This document shows positions 25,722 to 32,944 of a stretch of DNA of 64,000 nucleotides, piece after piece; the first letter of the stretch is position 1; each line of letters opens with the position of its first letter. Under the pieces are notes generated by a model. It did not search any database. It was given only the letters and a program-made list of their open reading frames with translations, and was not told the DNA's origin. Source of the DNA: Roseovarius sp. TE539 (GTDB taxonomy: Bacteria; Pseudomonadota; Alphaproteobacteria; Rhodobacterales; Rhodobacteraceae); assembly GCF_003298505.1 (NCBI RefSeq), contig NZ_QNGB01000012.1, positions 1 through 64,000 on the forward strand, in the 5' to 3' direction. Made by a program: the position numbers and the translations under genes.

Positions 25722-27146
25722 TTGGAACGTTACCCTCGCGACATGCGCGGCCACGGCCCGCACCCGCCGCATCCGCACTGGCCCGGAGGCGCTCGGATCG
25801 CCGTGCAGTTCGTGCTGAATTACGAGGAGGGTGGCGAAAGCTGCGTTCTGCATGGTGATCCGGCCTCGGAGGCCTTCCTGTCGGACATCCCCGGCGCGGC
25901 ACCCTGGCCCGGTGCCCGGCATCCCAACATGGAATCGATCTACGAATACGGTGCACGGGCCGGGTTCTGGCGGCTGCACCGGCTGTTCACCGGGGCCGGT
26001 GTGCCACTGACCGTCTACGGCGTCGCCACCGCGCTGGCGCGCAGTCCTGCGCAAGTGGCGGCGATGCAGGCGGCGGATTGGGAAATCGCAAGTCACGGCC
26101 TGAAATGGATCGACCATCGCGACATGCCCGAGGCGGATGAGCGCGCCGCCATCGCCGAGGCTATACGCCTGCACACCGAGGTGACCGGCACGCGCCCGCG
26201 CGGCTGGTACACCGGACGCAGCAGCGTCAACACGGTTCGCCTTGTGACCGAGGCGGGCGGTTTCGATTACGTTTCCGACAGCTATGCCGACGATCTGCCC
26301 TACTGGATCGGGTCCGGCGCTGGTGCGCAGCTGATGATTCCCTACACTCTGGAAGCCAACGACATGCGTTTTGCCGCGGCGCCGGGTCCGGTTACCGGCG
26401 CCCAGTTCTTCGATTATCTAAGGGACACGTTCGAGGAGCTTCTGGCCGAGGGCCGGGACGGGGCGCCGAAGATGATGTCGGTGGGTTTGCATTGCCGTCT
26501 TGCCGGGCGACCGGGCAAGATCGCCGGGCTGCGCCGCTTTGTGGAGCATGTACAAGCCTCCGGCGCCGCATGGTGCGCGCGCCGCGCCGATATCGCGGCC
26601 CATTGGTCGCGGGTGCATCCGGCCCCCGACAAGGTGGCAGCCCCCGCCCCGAGCCAAATGTCGCGGGAGGACTTTGTAACGGCCTTTGGCGGTATCTTCG
26701 AAGCCTCCCCCTGGATCGCCGAGCGGGCATTCGAGCTGGAACTGGGGCCGGCCCATGACTGCGCCGAAGGTGTCCACAATGCGCTTTGCCGTGTCTTTCG
26801 GTCGGCCGGGGTTCAGGAAAGGCGAGGGGTGCTGGCCGCGCATCCGGATCTGGCCGGCAGGCTGGCGCAGGCGCGACGCCTGACGAAAGAAAGCACCGCA
26901 GAGCAGGCGGGTGCCGGGCTTGACGCGCTCACCGATGCCGAGCGGGCGGACTTCACGCGTCTGAACCGGGCCTACACCGGAAGGCACGGGTTTCCCTTCA
27001 TCATCGCGGTACGCGACCACGATAAGCGCAGCATCCTCGCGGCTTTCGAGCGGCGGCTGGCAAATGACAGCGAGACCGAGTTCGAGGAAGCCTGCCGACA
27101 GGTTGAACGGATCGCGTTTCACCGTCTGCGGGACAATCTGGGATGA
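25722..27146 (+). CDS. puuE: Fusion of PuuE-type allantoinase and OHCU decarboxylase (UraD)
   Basis: A 474-residue fusion. Residues 1 to about 305 are a polysaccharide-deacetylase-like (NodB-fold) allantoinase of the PuuE kind, with VQFVLNYEEGGE and ASHGLKWIDHRDM. Residues about 312-474 are UraD, with HPDLAGRLAQARRLT and LNRAYTGRHGFPFIIAVR. The product decarboxylates OHCU to S-allantoin and then hydrolyses allantoin to allantoate. The start is TTG at 25722, with GGGGAGG (25709-25715) six bases upstream; it gives the family-like MERYPRDMRG, whereas the next ATG would remove MERYPRD. allA overlaps its end by 4 bases. Confidence 0.92.
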   Translation: MERYPRDMRGHGPHPPHPHWPGGARIAVQFVLNYEEGGESCVLHGDPASEAFLSDIPGAAPWPGARHPNMESIYEYGARAGFWRLHRLFTGAGVPLTVYGVATALARSPAQVAAMQAADWEIASHGLKWIDHRDMPEADERAAIAEAIRLHTEVTGTRPRGWYTGRSSVNTVRLVTEAGGFDYVSDSYADDLPYWIGSGAGAQLMIPYTLEANDMRFAAAPGPVTGAQFFDYLRDTFEELLAEGRDGAPKMMSVGLHCRLAGRPGKIAGLRRFVEHVQASGAAWCARRADIAAHWSRVHPAPDKVAAPAPSQMSREDFVTAFGGIFEASPWIAERAFELELGPAHDCAEGVHNALCRVFRSAGVQERRGVLAAHPDLAGRLAQARRLTKESTAEQAGAGLDALTDAERADFTRLNRAYTGRHGFPFIIAVRDHDKRSILAAFERRLANDSETEFEEACRQVERIAFHRLRDNLG

Positions 27147-27637
27147 GCGCGCTGCGGCTTGTCCCCGAATCGCTGACGGCGGATGGTTTTGCCGGTTACG
27201 GCGACGTCATCGAGGCGCGTGGCCGGCCCGACCTGATCATCAACGCGGGGCGCTGCGGGCGCTATCACGATCTGGCCCGGCTGGATTTCGGCGATGGTCG
27301 GCCCGGGCTCAGTGTGTTCGACGCGCAGGAGGTGGTGCTGCCGCATCGTGTCGACCTCGTGGAGCGGCACCCGATGGGCAGTCAGGCCTTCCTTCCGCTC
27401 GGCGGCGCGGCAGTGATGCTGATCGTGGTGGCGGGCGACGCGGGCGGCGTGCCATCGGGTCTGCGGGCCTTCGTCTCGGCGCCGGGGCAGGGGGTGAACC
27501 TGCAGCGCGGTATCTGGCACGGCGTTCTGACTCCTCTGGGAGGCGACGGGCAGTTCGCCGTTATCGACCGGGTCGGCGCGGGCGACAACCTTGAGGAATA
27601 CCGCCTTGACCCGTCCGCGGTTGTGGTGCCGCCATGA
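27143..27637 (+). CDS. allA: Ureidoglycolate lyase
   Basis: A 164-residue cupin-like protein of normal AllA length. Family motifs are LIINAGRCGRYHDLA, FDAQ near the centre, VERHPMGSQAFLPLGG, and NLQRGIWHGVLTPL, which carries the metal-site His region. It splits S-ureidoglycolate to glyoxylate and urea, the last step of the allantoin route. ATG overlaps the puuE-uraD stop, and its own end overlaps the region upstream of allE, so the three are one transcript. Confidence 0.92.
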   Translation: MSALRLVPESLTADGFAGYGDVIEARGRPDLIINAGRCGRYHDLARLDFGDGRPGLSVFDAQEVVLPHRVDLVERHPMGSQAFLPLGGAAVMLIVVAGDAGGVPSGLRAFVSAPGQGVNLQRGIWHGVLTPLGGDGQFAVIDRVGAGDNLEEYRLDPSAVVVPP

Positions 27638-27675
27638 TCCCCGCACGGCCTTCAGTTTCTCGGGAGGAAACGCAG

Positions 27676-28500
27676 ATGACAGAACACAGCTACCACGTGC
27701 CCGAAGGCGGCCTGCCGCCACAAACCGGGCTGCTCACGGACCGGGCGGTGTTCACGGAAAGCTACGCGGTGATTCCGCGCCGCACGATGCGTGACATTGT
27801 GACCAGCCGCCTGCCGCACTGGGACAAGACCCGGCTTTGGGTGCTGGCGCGGCCGATGTCGGGCTTTGCGGAGACGTTCTCGCATTACCTCATGGAGGTC
27901 GCCGCCGGCGGGGGCAGCACCCGGCCCGAGCCCGATCGTGGCGCCGAGGGTGCGCTTTTCGTGGTCGGCGGCGCGGTGGTGCTGTCAATCAGCGGAGGGG
28001 AACATGCCATGAAGCCGGGAAGCTATGCCCATATCCCGGCCGGCACCGACTGGCAGTTACGCAACGATGAAGACGAGGCCGCGGCGTTCCACTGGATCCG
28101 CAAGACCTACCAGCCGGTTGCCGGACTGGCGCCGCCCGACCCGGTGATCGCGCAGGAGGCGTCCATCGCGCCCGACCCGATGCCGGACACGCACGGGCAG
28201 TGGAGCACCACCCGCTTTGTCGATCCCGAGGACATGCGCCACGACATGCACGTCACCATCGTGACGTTGGCGCCCGGATGCGTGATCCCGTTCATGGAAA
28301 CCCACGTGATGGAACATGGCCTCTATGTTCTTCAGGGAAAGGCGGCCTACAAGCTCAACCGCGACTGGGTCGAGGTGGAAGCGGGAGATTACATGTGGCT
28401 GCGTGCGTTCTGCCCTCAGGCCTGCTATGCCGGCGGGCCGGGACCGTTCCGTTATCTGCTCTACAAGGATGTGAACCGGCACATGCCCCTGGATCGTTAG
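27676..28500 (+). CDS. allE: (S)-ureidoglycine aminohydrolase (bicupin)
   Basis: A 274-residue protein with two cupin halves. Typical YlbA/AllE segments include TESYAVIPRRTMRDIVTS, an N-half LFVVGGAVVLSI and PGSYAHIPAGTDW, and a C-half METHVMEHGLYVLQGKAAYKLN and GDYMWLRAFCPQACYAGGPG. The C-terminal half carries the Mn-binding His/Glu. It turns S-ureidoglycine into S-ureidoglycolate, the AllA substrate. The ATG at 27676 is chosen because GGGAGGAAA stands ahead of it; the frame upstream overlaps allA. The enzyme that makes ureidoglycine from allantoate is not in the window. Confidence 0.92.
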   Translation: MTEHSYHVPEGGLPPQTGLLTDRAVFTESYAVIPRRTMRDIVTSRLPHWDKTRLWVLARPMSGFAETFSHYLMEVAAGGGSTRPEPDRGAEGALFVVGGAVVLSISGGEHAMKPGSYAHIPAGTDWQLRNDEDEAAAFHWIRKTYQPVAGLAPPDPVIAQEASIAPDPMPDTHGQWSTTRFVDPEDMRHDMHVTIVTLAPGCVIPFMETHVMEHGLYVLQGKAAYKLNRDWVEVEAGDYMWLRAFCPQACYAGGPGPFRYLLYKDVNRHMPLDR

Positions 28501-28536
28501 GGCAATGCCCTGGCCCGGGTCCGCAATCGCGGGCTG

Positions 28537-28552
28537 GGCGCCACTCGGCGCC
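28537..28552. terminator. Weak hairpin after allE
   Basis: GGCGCC (28537-28542) and GGCGCC (28547-28552) form a 6-base stem with a 4-base loop, 36 bases beyond the allE stop in a 219-base convergent gap. There is no T-run. It may end the puuE-allA-allE transcript. Nothing else notable is seen in this gap. Confidence 0.3.
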
Positions 28553-28719
28553 ATGCGCAAGAACCCGCGCCATTACCGTCGGAGCGTGGCCGGAATCACA
28601 GGGAGATCGAACCGTTTGCGAATGAGCCGGCCGCGATGCCGATCGCACGGTGCGAAGGGGCACGGTGAGGGCGCCGGCAGTTTTTCATCGGTTTGGGACC
28701 TTCGTGAATGACGAGACGC

Positions 28720-28965
28720 CTAACCACCTTTCAACCGGCGTAACAGCACGACCTCGCTGTCCGGTTTTATGGGTGTGAACCAGCTGTCGTTATAGACCCG
28801 CCCGTCGATAGCCACCGATATGCCGCGTTCAAGCTCCGGTGCCAGGCCGGGGTATTCCCCGGCCAGCCCGTCCAGCAATTCGCGCAACGTTCCGGCCTCT
28901 ATCTCGACTTCGGTGCTGCCGTCGGCGGCTTCGGCCAGCGAGCCCCACATCTGCACCTTGACCAT
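28720..28965 (-). CDS. MoaD/ThiS-family small protein
   Basis: An 81-residue ubiquitin-like protein. VKVQMWGSLAEAADGSTEVEIEAGTLRELLDGLA fits the beta-grasp N-terminus, and it ends LRRLKGG, i.e. the C-terminal Gly-Gly needed for thiocarboxylate formation in MoaD and ThiS. It lies 4 bases after the Mo-hydroxylase large subunit in the same operon. It may be a dedicated sulfur carrier for molybdopterin synthesis or another small sulfur carrier. No MoaE, MoeB or ThiG neighbour is present, so its partner must be encoded elsewhere. Confidence 0.8.
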   Translation of the reverse strand: MVKVQMWGSLAEAADGSTEVEIEAGTLRELLDGLAGEYPGLAPELERGISVAIDGRVYNDSWFTPIKPDSEVVLLRRLKGG

Positions 28966-28969
28966 CGCG

Positions 28970-31210
28970 TTACCCGTTTTCGATTGCAGCCAGGATTCTG
29001 GGCGGTGACATCGGAAGGTCCGTCATGCGCACGCCCGCGGCCTCCGAAACCGCGTTGGCGATCGCCGCAAGGGGTGGCACGATGGATGTCTCGCCCACGC
29101 CGCGCACACCATAGGGGTGGCCCGGATTGGGGATCTCCAGGATCACCGTGTCGATCATCGGCAGGTCCGAGGCCACCGGCACGCGGTAATCCAGGAAGCC
29201 GGGATTCTGAAGCACCCCGTCATCGCCGTAGATGTATTCCTCGTTCAGGGCCCAACCGATGCCCTGAACCGCGCCGCCCTGGAATTGCCCCTCCACGTAG
29301 GAGGGATGCACGGCCTTGCCGGCATCCTGAAACACCGTGTAGCGCAGGATCTTGGTTGCGCCGGTGTCTCGATCCACTTCGACATCCACCATGTGTGTGG
29401 CAAAACTCACGCCGGCGCCTTCGGCATTGACCTCGTAATGCCCCGCGATCGGCCCGCCGGTATTGGAGGCGATGGCGGCGATCTCGGCCAGTGTCATCGG
29501 TGGATGCTCGCCCGCGTTGGGGCCGGAGGGGCGCGCCGCGCCGTCCTCCCACACCACGGCCTCCTCGTCGATGCCCCAGACCATGGCGGCGCGGCGGCAC
29601 ATCTCGCGCTTGGCGTTGCGCGCCGCCTCGATCGTGGCCAGCCCCACCGCGAAGGTCACGCGGCTGCCGTCGGTCACTTCGTTCTGGCCCAGAGATCCGG
29701 TATCGGCGATGATCGTGCGGACCTGGTCATAAGGGATGCCAAGCTCCTCGGCGGCCATCATGGTCATGGAGGCACGCGACCCGCCGATATCGGGATTGCC
29801 TTCCGAGACGGTCACCGTTCCGTCCGGCGTTATGTTGAGGCTCACACAGGTGTCGCCGCCGAAATTGAACCAGAATCCGCAGGCCACGCCACGGCCCTGG
29901 CCCTTGCCCAGGGGCGCCGACCAGTGCGGATGTGACTTGGCCGCCTCCAGCGTGGCCATCAGGCCGATGGCGGGGTAGGTGGGCCCGTAGGACGCCTTGG
30001 TCCCCTCGTCAGCCCCGTTCTTCAGCCGCACCTCCAGCGGATCGAGACCGAAGCCCTTGGCCAGCTCGTCGATCGCGCTTTCAACCGCGAAGGCCGCCAT
30101 CGGTGCGCCAGGCGCGCGGTAGGCCGCCTGCTTGGGCCGGTTTGTCACGATGTCCCAGCCCACGGTGCGCACGTTTTCCAGATCATAGGGCGCGAAGGCC
30201 GACATCGAGCCCATATCCACCGGTGACCCGGGATAGGCCCCGCCCTGATAGCGCAATTCGGCAAAGCCCGCGGTGATCCGCCCGTCCTTCGTCATGCCGA
30301 TACGCACATCGACCGAGCTCGAGGCCGTGGGCCCGCTGGCCCGCAGAACTTCCGAGCGGCTCATCACCATCTTGACCGGCCGGCCCGCCTTGCGCGACAG
30401 GGCCAGTGCCACCGGCTCCAGGAAGACGGTCGTCTTGCCGCCGAAACCGCCGCCAATCTCCGAGGCGGTGACGCGCAGCTGGCCCTGCTCCATCCCGAGG
30501 ATGGCAGCGCAGGTATTGCGCACCAGGTAGTGCCCCTGCGTGCAGCACCAAAGGTCGGCCTGTCCGTCCGGCCCCATCGAGGCCAGGCAGGCATGCGGCT
30601 CGATATAGCCCTGGTGGGTCGCGGCGGTGCGGTAGGTGCGCTCGACCACCCGGTCGGCCTGTGCCAGCCCCGCCTCGATGTCGCCGTGGCCGAATTGCAC
30701 GCGCGAGATCACGTTGGGTGACATGCCTTCGGGAACCGTCTCCTCGGTGCGGCCCTCATGCAGTGCCGGCGCTTCCGGTTTCATTGCCTCGTCAACATCC
30801 GTGACATGGGGCAGGGGCTCATACTCGACCTCGATCAGCTTGGCGGCGCGCTTGGCCACTGCCGGGCTCGAGGCCGCCACCGCCGCCACCGCGTGCCCGT
30901 CATAAAGGGCCTTCTCTCCGGCCATGCAATTGTCGAGGATATCGAACACGTCCTCCGGCACCTCTCCGAAATCGGCCCGGGTGACCACGGCCTTGACGCC
31001 GGGCAGGGCCTCGGCCTTCGAGGCATCGATCCTGCGGATGCGGGCATGGGGATGGGGGCTGCGCAAGACACGTCCGGTCAGCATTCCGGGGGCCGTCGCA
31101 TCGGCTCCGAATTTCGCCCGTCCGGTCACCTTGTCGATCCCGTCCGGCCGCACAGGCCGGGTGCCGATCACCTTGAAATCGCGTGTCTTGGATCTGTCGT
31201 CGAGTGCCAT
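28970..31210 (-). CDS. Mo-hydroxylase large subunit (xanthine dehydrogenase/CoxL superfamily), substrate unknown
   Basis: A 746-residue molybdopterin-binding subunit. Motifs include IGGGFGGKTTVFLEP, AYRAPGAPMAAFAVES, NPDIGGSRASMTMMAAEELG and, near the C-terminus, GVRGVGETSIVPPLAA with the catalytic Glu. The active-site loop AYRAPGAP is not the CSFR loop of form I CO dehydrogenase and differs from FRGFGGPQ of XdhB at 18145, so CO and purines are both unlikely. An aromatic, heteroaromatic or acyl-CoA substrate is possible. The ATG at 31210 overlaps the 2Fe-2S subunit's stop by one base. Confidence 0.88.
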   Translation of the reverse strand: MALDDRSKTRDFKVIGTRPVRPDGIDKVTGRAKFGADATAPGMLTGRVLRSPHPHARIRRIDASKAEALPGVKAVVTRADFGEVPEDVFDILDNCMAGEKALYDGHAVAAVAASSPAVAKRAAKLIEVEYEPLPHVTDVDEAMKPEAPALHEGRTEETVPEGMSPNVISRVQFGHGDIEAGLAQADRVVERTYRTAATHQGYIEPHACLASMGPDGQADLWCCTQGHYLVRNTCAAILGMEQGQLRVTASEIGGGFGGKTTVFLEPVALALSRKAGRPVKMVMSRSEVLRASGPTASSSVDVRIGMTKDGRITAGFAELRYQGGAYPGSPVDMGSMSAFAPYDLENVRTVGWDIVTNRPKQAAYRAPGAPMAAFAVESAIDELAKGFGLDPLEVRLKNGADEGTKASYGPTYPAIGLMATLEAAKSHPHWSAPLGKGQGRGVACGFWFNFGGDTCVSLNITPDGTVTVSEGNPDIGGSRASMTMMAAEELGIPYDQVRTIIADTGSLGQNEVTDGSRVTFAVGLATIEAARNAKREMCRRAAMVWGIDEEAVVWEDGAARPSGPNAGEHPPMTLAEIAAIASNTGGPIAGHYEVNAEGAGVSFATHMVDVEVDRDTGATKILRYTVFQDAGKAVHPSYVEGQFQGGAVQGIGWALNEEYIYGDDGVLQNPGFLDYRVPVASDLPMIDTVILEIPNPGHPYGVRGVGETSIVPPLAAIANAVSEAAGVRMTDLPMSPPRILAAIENG

Positions 31211-31689
31211 TATGAAGCCCTCCGCATATCTTCGGCGGTGTCCATGACCGCCCGGATGATCTTGTCGTACCCGGTGCAGCGGCAAAGGTTGCCGGCCAGC
31301 CAGTAACGAGTTTCTTCTTCCGTCGGGGCGGGGTTGTGCTCAAGCAGGGCCTTGGCCGCCACCAGAATCCCCGGCGTGCAGATGCCGCATTGCAAGGCCG
31401 CCTCTTGCAGGAACTTCTCCTGCAGCGGGTGCAGCTTGTCCCCCTCGGCCATGCCCTCGATCGTGCCGATGTCGTGGCCTTCCGCTTCGGCGCCCAGCAT
31501 CAGGCAGGAACAGACGACGCGGCCGTCAACGGTGACCGAACAGGCCCCGCAATCACCGGTGCCGCAGCCTTCCTTCGAGCCGGTGAGTCCCAGACGATCG
31601 CGCAGCACGTCCAGAAGCGTCTCGTCCGGCTCGCAGAGGAATTCCGTCTGGTCGCCGTTGATACTGGTCGTCACATGGATCTGACTCAT
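31210..31689 (-). CDS. 2Fe-2S subunit of a molybdenum hydroxylase
   Basis: A 159-residue protein of normal CoxS-type size with two 2Fe-2S clusters. Ligands are C42, C47 and C50 (GCGTGDCGAC) with C60 or C62, and C101, C104, C136, C138 (QCGICTPG, GNLCRCTGY). It passes electrons from the Mo site to the FAD subunit. The ATG at 31689 overlaps the FAD subunit's stop by 4 bases and its TAA overlaps the large-subunit ATG (TAATG). The order FAD, Fe-S, Mo, then MoaD-like forms a tight operon. Confidence 0.93.
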   Translation of the reverse strand: MSQIHVTTSINGDQTEFLCEPDETLLDVLRDRLGLTGSKEGCGTGDCGACSVTVDGRVVCSCLMLGAEAEGHDIGTIEGMAEGDKLHPLQEKFLQEAALQCGICTPGILVAAKALLEHNPAPTEEETRYWLAGNLCRCTGYDKIIRAVMDTAEDMRRAS

Positions 31690-32549
31690 GCCGCACCTCC
31701 TGCGCGTTCGAATGCAATCTTCGCGGCGCGGCGTCCCAGGACCCCGGCCACATGTTTGCGGAACGCTATGGTTCCGCGCTTGTCGTCGATCGGGCTGGCC
31801 GCGCTTGTGCAGGCAGCCGTCAGCGCCGCCTGTGCCGCATCGTCCAGGGTGCTGCCCTCGATGGCCGTTGCCGCTTCCGGCACAAGCGTGACTTTCGGGC
31901 CGACGGCACCGAGAGCGACCCTGGCCCGCGCCACCTTGCCGCTTTCATCCAGTTGCAGCGACACGCCGCACCCGACCACCGCGATGTCCATTTCGGTGCG
32001 CGGGATGAACCGCAGATACGCATCGCTCGACCGTGCCGGCCTTTCCGGCAGGAAGATCGAGGCGATGAACTCGTTCGCTTTCAGGCTGGTCTTGCCCGGT
32101 CCTTCCGGAATCTCGCCGACAGGAACATCGCGTACTCCGCCGGGGCCGGCGATCCGGACGATCGCGTCGGCGGCGAGCATCGCCGGCACGCTGTCGGCGG
32201 CGGGTGAGCCATTGCAAAGGTTTCCGGCCAGGGTCGCGCGGCCCTGTATCTGCGTGGAGCCGATCAACCCCACCGCCTCGACAACGCCGGGCCATGCCGC
32301 GCACAGCGCCTCGTGCTCGTTCATTTCCGCACCACTTACCGCGGCGCCGATACGCCAGCCGCCGTTCTCGGCGGTGATGTCCTTCATGCCTTCGATCCGC
32401 TTGATATCGAGGATCGCATCCGGTTCGATCATTTCCGAGCGGAGCTTGACCAGAAGGTCTGTCCCGCCGGCCAGCATATGACAGTCACCGGACTGACTGG
32501 CCAGGAACTCGACCGCGGCATCCACGGTCGTCGGAGCTTCGTATCTCAT
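31686..32549 (-). CDS. FAD-binding subunit of a molybdenum hydroxylase (CoxM type)
   Basis: A 287-residue protein of the FAD_binding_5/CO_deh_flav_C type. The flavin motif CHMLAGGTDLLVKLRSEM is at residues about 20-38, and LAGNLCNGSPAADSVPAMLA is the second FAD loop. Its C-terminal part is the usual CO_deh_flav_C domain. It takes electrons from the Fe-S subunit for delivery to an electron acceptor. The ATG at 32549 gives the usual MRYEAPTTVDAAVEFLA start; the longer frame to 32606 is less likely. First gene of the operon. Confidence 0.92.
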   Translation of the reverse strand: MRYEAPTTVDAAVEFLASQSGDCHMLAGGTDLLVKLRSEMIEPDAILDIKRIEGMKDITAENGGWRIGAAVSGAEMNEHEALCAAWPGVVEAVGLIGSTQIQGRATLAGNLCNGSPAADSVPAMLAADAIVRIAGPGGVRDVPVGEIPEGPGKTSLKANEFIASIFLPERPARSSDAYLRFIPRTEMDIAVVGCGVSLQLDESGKVARARVALGAVGPKVTLVPEAATAIEGSTLDDAAQAALTAACTSAASPIDDKRGTIAFRKHVAGVLGRRAAKIAFERAGGAA

Positions 32550-32944
32550 CCTTTGTGCCTTTCTCGTTGCCCTGGTTCTCGGGTTGAGTGCCGGGGAGTC
32601 GATCATTGCCCGGACTCTTCAGCAACTCGCGCCGAGACGCAAACCCAAGTGCGAAGAAATCGAGAAAAATTTCGCTCATCCAGCGTCGCGTGTCGTATGC
32701 GCGTGGCACGGACAGGATACGCCCGGTACGCGATTGGCCGGGGTAAAACGAAGCGCGACACCAAGACCGTGCCCCGCCCGGGCAAATATTCAATCCGCAG
32801 CAAAATAGATCCATTCTGAACAGTCCGGAACCATCAGGCCAGCCGATCGGCAAGCCGAATTTCTACACTGTATAATATAGGGCCGGATGCACGATCCACC
32901 AACCGCTTTTCCGTCATCGGGGGCATGGCGGCAGGTGCCGAATG
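32550..32944. promoter_or_regulatory. Gene-free region upstream of the Mo-hydroxylase operon
   Basis: A 395-base gap between the FAD subunit start and the 3' end of the ABC ATPase gene, both minus strand. I see no plausible gene. It includes an AT-richer segment with an imperfect inverted repeat, GCGAA (32651-32655) and TTCGC (32671-32675) around an A-rich centre, and a TATAATATA-like stretch at about 32872. These are candidates for operator and promoter elements of the operon. Confidence 0.4.

Noticed and set aside
28970..32549. Carbon monoxide dehydrogenase (form I)
   Set aside because: The active-site loop reads AYRAPGAP and not the CSFR motif of form I enzymes; only the superfamily is supported.
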